From contig PNIK01000004.1 in assembly GCA_002877985.1 (NCBI GenBank), positions 1 to 37,141 of the forward strand: a stretch of 37,141 nt of DNA, written 5' to 3'. The notes beneath the pieces were generated by a model. It saw only the letters and a list, made by a program, of their open reading frames with translations. It made no database searches and was not told the DNA's origin. Position 1 is the first letter of the stretch, and every line of letters begins with the position of its first letter. Shown here piece after piece: positions 28,034 through 37,141 of the stretch. The stretch comes from Thermodesulfobacterium geofontis (GTDB lineage: Bacteria > Desulfobacterota > Thermodesulfobacteria > Thermodesulfobacteriales > Thermodesulfobacteriaceae). A program made the position numbers and the translations under genes.

Positions 28034-28843
28034 ATGAAAAAAGTTCTTTTTTATAGAAGAGGGGCTTTAGGAGATACCCTTCTCACTTTTCCTATCTTTG
28101 AAGTTTTTAAAAAAAAGGGATATTATATCGTGGCTATAGGAAATACAGATTATTTAAAAATTGCTAAAGAAATAAATTGGGTTGATGAAATATATAGTGA
28201 TTTTTATAAAGATATTTTTAAAAAAGATTATGAACTTAGAATCATATTTTCTAAAAATGAAGGATTTCATCCTTTCCCCTCTGAAAGATTGTGGATAGTT
28301 GATTATTATTTTGATCTACTAAAGTTGGAGAAGGAATTTTCTTTTATTTTACCTATAAAAGATCACATAGAGAGTCCTTTGAAGGATAAAGTAGTTTTAC
28401 ATCCAGGAAGCGGTTCTTTTAAAAAAATTCCCCACTTTTCTCTCTTTGAAAAAATAGAAGAATATCTTTACTCCAAGGGCTTTGAAGTTATATATTTAGT
28501 TGGGGAAGCTGATAGCTGGATAAAAAATTTTACTCAAAATTTTTGGGAATGTTTAGATCCTCTGATTATAGCTAAAGCTCTTAAAGGAGCTAAACTTTTT
28601 GTAGGAGTTGACAGCGGAATTTCTCATCTTGCAAGTTACTTAGGAATCAAATCTTTTATTTTCTTTGGTCCCACTGATCCAGTTGTATGGAAACCAATCG
28701 GGAAAAATTATGAAATAATTTCTTTAAATTTAGACTGCAGCCCCTGTTTCCCAAAGGTATGTGAAAAAAGATTTTGTTTAGATACTGAGTCTCTTTTTAA
28801 TGCATTCCTTAAATTTTTGAAAATTAATAAATTTTTTCAATAA
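28034..28843 (+). CDS. Glycosyltransferase family 9 (heptosyltransferase-like)
   Basis: RRGALGDTLLTFPIFEVFKKKG, VVLHPGSGSFKK, FVGVDSGISHLASYLGIKSFIFFGPTDPVVWKP. Confidence 0.88.
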   Translation: MKKVLFYRRGALGDTLLTFPIFEVFKKKGYYIVAIGNTDYLKIAKEINWVDEIYSDFYKDIFKKDYELRIIFSKNEGFHPFPSERLWIVDYYFDLLKLEKEFSFILPIKDHIESPLKDKVVLHPGSGSFKKIPHFSLFEKIEEYLYSKGFEVIYLVGEADSWIKNFTQNFWECLDPLIIAKALKGAKLFVGVDSGISHLASYLGIKSFIFFGPTDPVVWKPIGKNYEIISLNLDCSPCFPKVCEKRFCLDTESLFNAFLKFLKINKFFQ

Positions 28844-28935
28844 ATTTTCAAATTTTTATTGATATTTTTTATTAGATTTCTTGAATTTTAAAAGATAAAT
28901 TATATAAAAAATTTGGTTTTTTTGGGGGTTATAAA

Positions 28936-29541
28936 ATGAAGGAAATTAATGCGAAGGGACTTCCCTGCCCTCAACCAGTAATTAAAACAAAAGAAGCTTT
29001 AGAAAGTTTGAAAGAGGGTGAAAAACTTAAAGTAATAGTGGATAATGAGACAGCTTTAAAAAATGTTCAAAAATTTGCTACTTCCCAGGGTCATAAAATT
29101 TTATCTATAGAAAAGATCAATTCAGATTTTTTCATAATCATTGAAAAAAGGACAGAAAAAGGTGAGGAAATAACCGTTACCTGTGAGATAGATACAAAAA
29201 AAGAAAGAGGGCTATTTGTTATTGTTGCTACCGACACTATGGGAAAGGATGAAAGTTTAGGTAAAATTCTCATGAAAGCCTATTTTGAAACCATGCTTGC
29301 TCATAATCTCTTTCCTAATAGGATTTTTTTTATGAATAGAGGTGTTTTCTTAACAACTCAGGATGAAGAAATTATTCCTTTACTTAAAGACCTTGAAAAA
29401 AAGGGTGTTGAAATTTTCAGTTGCGGAACCTGTTTAAAATATTATAATTTAGAAGATAGATTAAAAGTTGGATATAGAGCAGGAACTGACGTATATTTAG
29501 AAGGAATCTTTTATTTTAAAAAGACTATTTGGATTGGGTAG
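28936..29541 (+). CDS. yedF: YedF-type selenium-metabolism protein (TusA/SirA domain plus DsrE-like domain)
   Basis: N-terminal [19 protein letters not shown]-terminal DsrE-like domain with CGTCLKYY. Confidence 0.88.
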   Translation: MKEINAKGLPCPQPVIKTKEALESLKEGEKLKVIVDNETALKNVQKFATSQGHKILSIEKINSDFFIIIEKRTEKGEEITVTCEIDTKKERGLFVIVATDTMGKDESLGKILMKAYFETMLAHNLFPNRIFFMNRGVFLTTQDEEIIPLLKDLEKKGVEIFSCGTCLKYYNLEDRLKVGYRAGTDVYLEGIFYFKKTIWIG

Positions 29542-29549
29542 GAGGGGTT

Positions 29550-30059
29550 ATGAAAGTAGGTATCCTTATGGGAAGTGATTCAGACCTTCCTGTAATGAAA
29601 GAAACTGCAGAAATTTTAGAATCCTTTGATATTCCTTATGAAATTTCTATCATTTCTGCACACAGAACACCGGAGAAAGCTTTAGAATATGCAAAAACTG
29701 CTGAAGAAAGGGGGCTTGAAGTAATAATTGCAGGTGCAGGAGGAGCAGCTCATCTTCCTGGAGTAATAGCTTCTTTAACTACGCTTCCAGTTATAGGTGT
29801 TCCCATAAAGAGTAAAACTTTAGATGGGCTTGATTCTCTTTTATCCATTGTTCAGATGCCAGCTGGAATCCCTGTTGCTACAGTAGCTATAAATAATGCT
29901 AAAAATGCAGCACTTCTTGCGGTTCATATACTTTCCATAAAATATCCAGAATTAAAAGAAAAATTAAAAAATTATAGAGAAGATCTTAAAAAAATCGTAA
30001 TAGAAAAAAATGAAAAACTTCAAAATTTAGGATATAAAAAATTTTTAGAATCCACTTAA
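29550..30059 (+). CDS. purE: 5-(carboxyamino)imidazole ribonucleotide mutase
   Basis: [67 protein letters not shown] at 29550 behind GGAGGGG. Confidence 0.97.
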   Translation: MKVGILMGSDSDLPVMKETAEILESFDIPYEISIISAHRTPEKALEYAKTAEERGLEVIIAGAGGAAHLPGVIASLTTLPVIGVPIKSKTLDGLDSLLSIVQMPAGIPVATVAINNAKNAALLAVHILSIKYPELKEKLKNYREDLKKIVIEKNEKLQNLGYKKFLEST

Positions 30060-31331
30060 ATACTTAAAGGCTCTCTTCCCTATATCTTTTCTGTAATGAA
30101 CCCCTTCAAAGTGAATCATTGAAACTGCCTTATAAGCTTTTTCAATAGCAGAAGGAATATCTTTATCAAGAGCGGTTATTCCTAAAACCCTTCCTCCACT
30201 TGTATAAAATTCATTATTAATTTTTTTTGTTCCAGCATGAAAAACAATAACTCCTGGGATCTGTAAAGCTTTATCCAGTCCTTCTATCTTCTTTCCCTTT
30301 TCATATTTTCCAGGATAGCCTTTACTTGCCATAACCACACAAACTGCTGCTCCTTCTTTTTCCTTTAAATCTACTTTATTAAGATTTCCTTCTAAAACTG
30401 CTTCTATAATTTCAAGGAAATCATTTTCTATACGAGGTAAAATAACCTGAGCTTCGGGATCTCCAAGTCTGCAGTTAAATTCAAGTACATAGGGCTCTTT
30501 ATCAACTATCATTAAGCCTGCATATAAAAATCCCAAATAGGGATGTCCTTCTCTTTCAAGAGCTTTTAGAGTAGGGGCTACTATCTTTTCTTCTATCCTT
30601 TTTTTCAATTCCTGATCTATTAAAGGAGTTGGTGAATAGGCTCCCATTCCTCCTGTATTAGGTCCCTCATCATTGTCAAGAAGTCTTTTATGATCCTGAG
30701 AGGTTGGTAAGGTTTTAAAGTTAAAGCCATCTGTAATTACAATGTAAGAGGCTTCCTCACCCACAAGTTTTTCTTCTATTATGATTTTATTCCCAGCTTC
30801 TCCAAAAATTTTTTCTTCCATTATTTTTTCAACTGCCTTAATTGCCTCCTCTTTTGTTTCACAGACAAAAACCCCTTTTCCAGCACAAAGTCCATCAGCT
30901 TTCACAACTATGGGAGCTCCTTTTTTCTCAATATAAGCTTTAGCTTTTGATGGTTCATCAAAGACTTCAAATCTTGCTGTAGGAATTCCTGCTTTATTCA
31001 TTATTTCCTTAGCAAAAGATTTACTACCCTCTATAAGAGAACTAAAACTATCGGGACCAAATACTTTAATCCCTTCTTTCTCAAGATTATCCCTTAATCC
31101 TTTTACCAGTGGTTCCTCTGGACCAGGAATTACAAGATCAATTCTTTTTTCTTTACAAAATCTGGCAATATTTTCAAAATCTGTTACAGAGATATTTTCT
31201 GTTGTTTCTGCTATTTCTGAAATTCCTCCATTTCCAGGAATACAGAATAATTTTTCAAGTTTGGGGCTTTTAGAAAGAACATAACAAATGGTATGCTCTC
31301 TTCCACCTCCCCCTAAAACAAGTACCCTCAT
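30045..31331 (-). CDS. purD: Phosphoribosylamine-glycine ligase
   Basis: [67 protein letters not shown]. Confidence 0.97.
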   Translation of the reverse strand: MRVLVLGGGGREHTICYVLSKSPKLEKLFCIPGNGGISEIAETTENISVTDFENIARFCKEKRIDLVIPGPEEPLVKGLRDNLEKEGIKVFGPDSFSSLIEGSKSFAKEIMNKAGIPTARFEVFDEPSKAKAYIEKKGAPIVVKADGLCAGKGVFVCETKEEAIKAVEKIMEEKIFGEAGNKIIIEEKLVGEEASYIVITDGFNFKTLPTSQDHKRLLDNDEGPNTGGMGAYSPTPLIDQELKKRIEEKIVAPTLKALEREGHPYLGFLYAGLMIVDKEPYVLEFNCRLGDPEAQVILPRIENDFLEIIEAVLEGNLNKVDLKEKEGAAVCVVMASKGYPGKYEKGKKIEGLDKALQIPGVIVFHAGTKKINNEFYTSGGRVLGITALDKDIPSAIEKAYKAVSMIHFEGVHYRKDIGKRAFKYLSGF

Positions 31332-31371
31332 TTTAACACCTCTTTTTAAATTTAATCTTAATTAATTTTTA

Positions 31372-32934
31372 TTATAGATATTTTTTAAATGTCAATCCTT
31401 TAAATTTATGAACCATTAAAGCCATAAGAAATATTCCACCTATTTGGGTCCAAAGAAAGGTTTGTCTAAAGGTATCTTGAAAAGCAAAACTTAAAGCTTG
31501 AATATATTCTGCTTTATAAAGAAGAGCTTTTACCTTTTTTAAAGCATAGGCTTCAGAAAAATATTTTTGAGCCATATTCCACCATTTTTCTATAAATATG
31601 TTTATATATCTAAGCTCCTGAAGTTCTGTAATTCTTAAAAAATGATAATTTGTTCTTTTCTCAAGAGTATTAGTAGCAATAGCAATTCCTATTGAACCAC
31701 CCACAAATCTCTGATAATGAAATAGTACCACTCCCAGTCCTGTTTTTTCTCCCAGATTTCTTAAAGCTAAAGTAGTTAAAGGAGCAAAAAAGCAACCCAT
31801 AGCGATCCCCATAGGAATGGTCAAAATTGCTGCTTTTAAAGCTGAAGTATAATAGTTTAATTTTGGTAAAAGAAAAATAGTTGTAAAACTAAGAATTAAG
31901 AAATTAGCAAAAAGAATAAATATAGGAGAAAGTTTATCAGAAAGTCTTCCTGAAATAATAGCAAAAATACCTGTAAAAGAAGCATAAGAAAGCATATGGA
32001 GTCCAGCCTGAAAAGTAGTAAGTCCTTTTAAATTTTGATAATATAGGGGAATTAAATAAAACACCTGATACATTACAAATCCCAAAATAAAAAATTGAAA
32101 AGCCATAGCTAAACCAAATTCTGGAATGGTATAAATTTTAAGATCTATAAGGGGTTTTTTACTTATAAGTTCAGAGGCAAAAAAGAGAGAATAGAAGGTT
32201 AAACTTAAAATTAAAAAAGAAACAATAAAAGTTGACTGAAACCAACCATATTGCTGACCCTTTGAAACAGCTATAAGTAAAAAAATAGTAGCAAGAGAAA
32301 TAAAGCTATAGCTTATAAAATTAAAGGAAAATTCTTTTCTTTTTCCTAATGCATAAGGTAAAAAAGAAATAGCTGCAACTAAATCAAAAATTCCAATAGG
32401 GACATTCACATAAAATGCCCATCTCCAGGATATATATTCTGTAAGGAATCCTCCCACTGTTGGTCCCAAAGCTGGTGCAAAACTTACTCCCAGACTATAA
32501 ATCCCCATTGCAGTCCCTCTTTTTTCTGGAGGATAAACTGCAAGAAGAATAGTTTGAGCTGTTGCCATGATAAACGCTTCTCCAATACCTTGAAGACTTC
32601 TAAAAATAATCATTTGAGGTAGACTATGTGCAAGTCCACAAAAGGCACTAAAAGTTACAAAAAGTACTAGGCCTGTTGTATAACAAAAAGCATATCCTAC
32701 ATATCTTGAAAAATTTTCCACAAAAAGAAGAGCTATAGCTGCGGAAATCATGTAACTTATACCAACCCACTGAACCCCATATAAATCTGTAGAAAGAGGA
32801 CCAAGAAGTTTTGGCATTATAGTATTTACTACCGTGGTATTAAGAATAGCCATAAAATGACCAATCATAAGAGTAATAGTAATAGCTATCCTTTCAAAAG
32901 TAGAAATTTGATTATAAAATTCTATAGGTCTCAT
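31372..32934 (-). CDS. DHA2-family MFS transporter (EmrB/QacA-like, about 14 TM)
   Basis: ILNTTVVNTIMPKL, FRSLQGIGEAFIMATAQTILL, GVSFAPALGPTVGGFLTEYISWRWAFYVNVPIG. Confidence 0.93.
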   Translation of the reverse strand: MRPIEFYNQISTFERIAITITLMIGHFMAILNTTVVNTIMPKLLGPLSTDLYGVQWVGISYMISAAIALLFVENFSRYVGYAFCYTTGLVLFVTFSAFCGLAHSLPQMIIFRSLQGIGEAFIMATAQTILLAVYPPEKRGTAMGIYSLGVSFAPALGPTVGGFLTEYISWRWAFYVNVPIGIFDLVAAISFLPYALGKRKEFSFNFISYSFISLATIFLLIAVSKGQQYGWFQSTFIVSFLILSLTFYSLFFASELISKKPLIDLKIYTIPEFGLAMAFQFFILGFVMYQVFYLIPLYYQNLKGLTTFQAGLHMLSYASFTGIFAIISGRLSDKLSPIFILFANFLILSFTTIFLLPKLNYYTSALKAAILTIPMGIAMGCFFAPLTTLALRNLGEKTGLGVVLFHYQRFVGGSIGIAIATNTLEKRTNYHFLRITELQELRYINIFIEKWWNMAQKYFSEAYALKKVKALLYKAEYIQALSFAFQDTFRQTFLWTQIGGIFLMALMVHKFKGLTFKKYL

Positions 32935-32939
32935 TTAAA

Positions 32940-33980
32940 TTAAAAATTTGCCTTAAGTTTTACATATTTCCCAGGTAAATTTTCAACTAATCCTTTAAGT
33001 TCTAATTCTGTTAAAATGGAAAGAATTTCAAAAGGTGGCCTATCTACTTTGGCAAAAATCTCTTCTACATGTTGAGGGTAAAAAGATAAATGCGAAAGTA
33101 TCTCCTTCTCTTCCTCTGTCACCTCAATTTCTTTCTTAATTTTTAATGAGTCAACTTCTTTTTTCCAACCAAAATAATCTAAAATCTCTTCTGGAGAGGT
33201 TATCATATTTGCTCCTTCTTTTATAAGATAGTGGGTGCCCTCACTCTGAGAAGAAAATACACTTCCTGGAATAGCAAAAACTTCTCTTCCTTGATTTAAT
33301 GCCCATTTAGCAGTTATTAAAGTTCCGCTTTTTCTACCTGCTTCTATAACTACAATTCCTTCACAAAGACCGCTTATAATTCTATTTCTCATAGGAAAAT
33401 TTTCTTTTTTTGGTTTAGTACCAAAAGGAAATTCCGAAATTATAACACCACCATTTTTAATTATTTTTTTAAAAAGTTCTCTATTTTCTGCTGGATAAAC
33501 AATATCAACGCCACAGCCTAAAACTCCTATTGTATATCCTCCACTATCCAGGGCTCCTATGTGAGAAATACTATCAATTCCTCTTGCAAGACCAGAAACT
33601 ATACCTACATTGTTCTCTGCTAATTTCTTAGAAAATTTGTAGGCTACTTCTTTTCCATAGGAAGTAGGTTTTCTTGAGCCAATAATAGCAATCAAATTTT
33701 TATCCTGTAAAAAATTCCCTTTTACATATAAAAATAAAGGTGGATAGGAAATGGTTTTTAATTTTTCAGGGAATTCTTTATCTTTGATAAAGAGTATTCT
33801 TACTTTCTCTTTTTCAGCTTTTTCCAACTCTTTTTGAGCTAAATTAATTATCTCAGTTTCTGAATATTTTTTAAACTTTATAATTTCCCTTATTTCTAAT
33901 CTTTCTTCAAAATATTTTATGCTTTTAAAAATATTTCTCTCTTTTAGATAAAAACCTAACCAAAGGAGCTTTTCTTCCAT
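32940..33980 (-). CDS. dprA: DNA-processing protein DprA
   Basis: IAIIGSRKPTSYGKEVAYKFSKKLAENNVGIVSGLARGIDSISHIGAL, NFPMRNRIISGLCEGIVVIEAGRKSGTLITA. Confidence 0.96.
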   Translation of the reverse strand: MEEKLLWLGFYLKERNIFKSIKYFEERLEIREIIKFKKYSETEIINLAQKELEKAEKEKVRILFIKDKEFPEKLKTISYPPLFLYVKGNFLQDKNLIAIIGSRKPTSYGKEVAYKFSKKLAENNVGIVSGLARGIDSISHIGALDSGGYTIGVLGCGVDIVYPAENRELFKKIIKNGGVIISEFPFGTKPKKENFPMRNRIISGLCEGIVVIEAGRKSGTLITAKWALNQGREVFAIPGSVFSSQSEGTHYLIKEGANMITSPEEILDYFGWKKEVDSLKIKKEIEVTEEEKEILSHLSFYPQHVEEIFAKVDRPPFEILSILTELELKGLVENLPGKYVKLKANF

Positions 33981-34571
33981 TCAGAACCGAAAAGAAATAG
34001 AGTTTCTCTCTACTTTAATACTTATCAAACTTCTTAATTGATTAGCCAGGCTTTCCAAATTTTCGTAAATCAAACTATTTATATCTTTATCCCACAAAAA
34101 TTCTACTTTTTTATCCCTTTTTATCACTATCTTTAAATTAGTATTCTCTTTTAAATTTAAAAAAACTTCTTGGCAGACATTACAAAAAATTCCCCTTAAT
34201 AGGTTATAGGGAATTTCTACTAAAACTTTTTCTTCTTCAATAATTTCTTTTTTAACCTTATGTTTAAATGGCATGAAAGCCTCCCAAAATAATATTTCCT
34301 TTTCTATGATCTCCTTAAGATCCCAAGGACCGGTTTTTTCATTATAAATTTCCTCAAAAGCTGTATCAATCTGATTTTGAAGTTTTTGCAAAAGATTTAG
34401 AGCTTTATTTATCCTTTCATGAACTTCTTTATCCAAGTTAAGATTTTTTTTTATAAATATAAGCTGGAGCTCAAGAAAAATCCCCTGTAATGTACCCCTT
34501 AAATTGTGAAAATAACCTTGGAGAAGTCCTCCTAAAGCTACTCTTCTACAAAGATTAAAATTTTCTTTCAT
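33981..34571 (-). CDS. Uncharacterised protein with DHp-like H-box and degenerate HATPase-like region (possible histidine phosphotransferase)
   Basis: H-box-like GYFHNLRGTLQGIFLELQLI and N-box-like IPYNLLRGIFCNVCQEVFLNLKEN, without recognisable G-boxes; ATGA overlap with recR and directly abutting dprA. Confidence 0.5.
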   Translation of the reverse strand: MKENFNLCRRVALGGLLQGYFHNLRGTLQGIFLELQLIFIKKNLNLDKEVHERINKALNLLQKLQNQIDTAFEEIYNEKTGPWDLKEIIEKEILFWEAFMPFKHKVKKEIIEEEKVLVEIPYNLLRGIFCNVCQEVFLNLKENTNLKIVIKRDKKVEFLWDKDINSLIYENLESLANQLRSLISIKVERNSISFRF

Positions 34572-35176
34572 TTTTCTTTTAAAATTTCTCTCCCAAAAAG
34601 AGCCTTTTTAAGGGTCAAAGGGTCTACAAATTGAATTTCCATGCCCATTGGAATACCACAGGCTATTTTAGTTATTCTAACTGGATAATTTTTAAGTACT
34701 TCAAGAATATAAGAAGTTGTTGCTTCTCCAGAAAGAGTTGGGGAAAGGGCTATTATTATTTCTTTTATATTTCTCAATTTTATAAGATAAAGCAGATGAT
34801 CAAGTCCGAGATCCTTTGGTCCTATTCCATCTTTGGGAGAAAGAAGATAATGTAAAACAAAGTAATAACCATTAAATACTCCAGTTTCTTCTATATAAGA
34901 AAGATTAACTGGATTTTCAACAATACATAGAAGCTCTGAATCTCTTTTTTCATTTTTACAGATATTGCAAACTTCTTCTTCACAAAGATTTCTACAAAAT
35001 TTACAGAGTTTAACTTTGTAAGGCAGATCTTTAATAAGTTCTCCCAAGACTTCACAAAGTTCAGGTTTAGATAAAAGAAAAAAAGAAATTCTTGTGGCAC
35101 TCTTTTCTCCTAATCCAGGAAGTTGAGAAATTGTTTCTATAAGTTTTTTTAAAGTATATGGATATATTCCAGACAT
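34568..35176 (-). CDS. recR: Recombination protein RecR
   Basis: LIETISQLPGLGEKSATRISFFLL, zinc finger CKFCRNLCEEEVCNIC, Toprim CIVENP, LSPTLSGEATTSYI, GIPMG. Confidence 0.97.
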   Translation of the reverse strand: MSGIYPYTLKKLIETISQLPGLGEKSATRISFFLLSKPELCEVLGELIKDLPYKVKLCKFCRNLCEEEVCNICKNEKRDSELLCIVENPVNLSYIEETGVFNGYYFVLHYLLSPKDGIGPKDLGLDHLLYLIKLRNIKEIIIALSPTLSGEATTSYILEVLKNYPVRITKIACGIPMGMEIQFVDPLTLKKALFGREILKEK

Positions 35177-35179
35177 AGA

Positions 35180-35515
35180 TTAAAAAAGTCCTGGAATATT
35201 TAAGCCTGGGAATTTAAGCCCACCTGTAATTTTAGCTAATTCTTCTTCTACCATTTCTTTAGATTTTTTTAAAGCTTCATTAACCCCTGCAACTATAAGA
35301 TCTTTCAACATTTCTTTTTCTTCTGGATTTATTAATTCATCCTCAATCTCAATAGAAAGGATTTCTTGTTTGCCATTTGCTATAACTGTAACCATTCCCC
35401 CACCTACTTGAACAGTTACTGTCTTTTCTTCAAGCTGTTTCTGTGTTTCTTCAAGTTTTTTTTGAATTTTTTGCATTTCTTTAACTAATTGCTGAAATTG
35501 GGGTGGTATTTTCAT
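35180..35515 (-). CDS. YbaB/EbfC-family nucleoid-associated protein
   Basis: QQLVKEMQKIQKKLEETQKQLEEKTVTVQVGGGMVTVIANGKQEILSIEI; lies between dnaX and recR as is common in bacteria. Confidence 0.95.
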   Translation of the reverse strand: MKIPPQFQQLVKEMQKIQKKLEETQKQLEEKTVTVQVGGGMVTVIANGKQEILSIEIEDELINPEEKEMLKDLIVAGVNEALKKSKEMVEEELAKITGGLKFPGLNIPGLF

Positions 35516-35518
35516 TTT

Positions 35519-37012
35519 TTACTCCTTTAAAGGTTGTATATAGGCTATTTTGGCAGAAAGGGTCTTTAAAACTGCTTTTACCTCTGGTCTTTCTTTCACT
35601 TCTTCTAAGGTTGATCTTTTTTTTTCTTCTATTTCAATTCTAAAGGGTCTATTAAAATAACTTTCTATTTTTTCTTTTAAGATTTTATAATAAGGTGAAT
35701 CAACGATGTTTGATGAAGAACTTAATTTTAAAAACACTTCCTCTGCTTTTATTTCAGGTTTAGACAAGCTACTTACTAATCCGTAAAGAGGTAGGCTTTC
35801 TTTTTTAATTTCTTCTACAAAATTTTCCCAGCTTTTCTCCTTGATTTCTTTATGTTCTTCTGGAGAACCAATAGAAAAGGAAAAATTATTAATGGAAATC
35901 TGATCAAGTTTTTCTATTAAATCTTTTAAGGGAATAAGTTTCCCATATTCGCAAATTTTTAATAGGGCAAGCTCAAACTGAAGCTGAGGGTAGCTACTTT
36001 TTCTTATTATTTCAAGATCCTTCACCAAGCTTTGAAAAATTAATAAAATATCCTCAAGTTCATTTTCCAGAACAAGATCTCTAACTACCGGAGTATGGAA
36101 ACTCATTTTACTTTCCTTAGGAAATGCTTTTATAACTAAAAGTTCTCTAAAAAATTCTGTCAGTTTTTCCATTAGGTATATTAAATCTATTCCTTGATCA
36201 TAAACTTTTTGAGCAATTTCTAAAGCTTTTTTAAGATTTTTTTCTAAAAGAATACTTGCAAGTTCTTCTATTAATAAAGTCTCATGCCAACCAAAAGCTG
36301 AAATTACATCTTCTTTAGTTTTGGTTCCATATGCCATTGCTTGATCAAGAAGAGAAAGAGCATCTCTTAAACTTCCTTGTGCTTCTTTTGCAATAAGTTC
36401 CAAAGCCTCTTCCTCAATTTCATAATTTTCTTTTTGGCAAACCTCTTTCAAATATTTAACTATTAAGGGATGTTCCAATCTTCTAAAATCGTATCTCTGA
36501 CACCTTGAGAGAATAGTGGGTAAAAGTTTATTAGGTTCAGTAGTGGCAAGAATAAAATAAACATGAGAGGGGGGTTCTTCCAGAGATTTTAGAAGTGCGT
36601 TAGAGGCTTCTCTTGTTAGCATATGTGCTTCGTCTATGATGTAAATTTTTGCTTTGCCTTTAGCAGGAGCAAATTTTAGATTTTCTATGAGATCTCTTAT
36701 TTGATCTATTCCTCTATTTGAGGCTGCATCAATTTCTATTACATCAACAAATATTCCTTTACTAATTTCTACACAATTAGAACATGCGTTACAGGGTTCA
36801 TATCCATCCATTAGATTTTGGCAATTTAAAGATTTAGCAATAATTCTTGCTACTGTAGTTTTACCGGTTCCCTTTATACCCGAAAATAAAAGTGCATGAG
36901 AAAGTTTTTGATGTTTAAGAGCATTTGTTAAGGTTCTTACCACATGTGGCTGTCCTATTACTTCTTTAAAAGTTTGAGGACGATACCTACGAGCTAAAAC
37001 CAGATAAGACAT
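35519..37012 (-). CDS. dnaX: DNA polymerase III subunit gamma/tau
   Basis: SYLVLARRYRPQTFKEVIGQPHVVRTLTNAL, Walker A SGIKGTGKTT, zinc ligands CNACSNC, DEAHMLTREASNALLKSLEEPP. Confidence 0.97.
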   Translation of the reverse strand: MSYLVLARRYRPQTFKEVIGQPHVVRTLTNALKHQKLSHALLFSGIKGTGKTTVARIIAKSLNCQNLMDGYEPCNACSNCVEISKGIFVDVIEIDAASNRGIDQIRDLIENLKFAPAKGKAKIYIIDEAHMLTREASNALLKSLEEPPSHVYFILATTEPNKLLPTILSRCQRYDFRRLEHPLIVKYLKEVCQKENYEIEEEALELIAKEAQGSLRDALSLLDQAMAYGTKTKEDVISAFGWHETLLIEELASILLEKNLKKALEIAQKVYDQGIDLIYLMEKLTEFFRELLVIKAFPKESKMSFHTPVVRDLVLENELEDILLIFQSLVKDLEIIRKSSYPQLQFELALLKICEYGKLIPLKDLIEKLDQISINNFSFSIGSPEEHKEIKEKSWENFVEEIKKESLPLYGLVSSLSKPEIKAEEVFLKLSSSSNIVDSPYYKILKEKIESYFNRPFRIEIEEKKRSTLEEVKERPEVKAVLKTLSAKIAYIQPLKE

Positions 37013-37036
37013 AGGTATATTTTAAAACTTTTTTAA

Positions 37037-37095
37037 AACTTGACAACTTTACATTTATCAACTTGACAAGCTAATTTTTAAAATTAATTTATAAT
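37037..37095 (+). promoter_or_regulatory. Tentative promoter region for tRNA-Pro with duplicated TTGACA elements
   Basis: AACTTGACAA at 37037-37046 and 37060-37069 (23-bp offset); TATAAT at 37090-37095. The spacer from the nearer TTGACA is 21 bp, longer than optimal. Confidence 0.4.
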
Positions 37096-37103
37096 AAGAT
37101 TAG

Positions 37104-37141
37104 CGGGGCGTAGCTCAGTTTGGTAGAGCACCGGCTTCGGG
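37104..37141 (+). tRNA. tRNA-Pro(CGG), truncated by the right window edge
   Basis: CGGGGCG-TA-GCTC-AGTTTGGTA-GAGC-A-CCGGC-TTCGGG: D-arm and anticodon CGG with G37. Confidence 0.85.

Noticed and set aside
34631-34855. 74-aa plus-strand ORF opposite recR
   Set aside because: Shadow ORF with no domain; recR frame is strongly supported.
1-37141. CRISPR arrays, riboswitches, prophage or toxin-antitoxin modules
   Set aside because: No regularly spaced repeats, recognisable riboswitch cores, phage structural genes or toxin-antitoxin pairs were seen.

Overview
AT-rich chromosomal window, probably from a thermophilic bacterium (Thermodesulfobacteria/Aquificae-like gene content; this is inference). 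It is bounded by a truncated tRNA-His(GTG) on the left (- strand) and a truncated tRNA-Pro(CGG) on the right (+ strand). Most of it is dense housekeeping genes: lon, miaB, ctpA, ndk, thiL, hsp20, clpB, fmt, fused secDF, purE, purD, dprA, recR, ybaB and dnaX. The most interesting parts are: (1) a tightly coupled operon encoding a creatininase-family hydrolase, the RNA 3'-phosphate cyclase RtcA, a Pab1020/MthRnl-type (Rnl3) ATP-dependent RNA ligase and a precorrin-2 dehydrogenase, which looks like an RNA end-modification/ligation module; (2) a ZraPSR-like envelope-stress arrangement, with a Spy/CpxP-like secreted protein behind a near-consensus sigma-54 site, a secreted small protein, and a convergent NtrC-type regulator plus histidine kinase; (3) a 196-aa degenerate histidine-kinase/histidine-phosphotransferase-like protein embedded between recR and dprA; (4) a coupled S41 protease / M50 site-2-protease pair; (5) two decayed loci, a PfkB kinase pseudogene with a TGA in its catalytic GCGD motif and a DDE-integrase-type transposase remnant. 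No CRISPR array, prophage or rRNA was seen.
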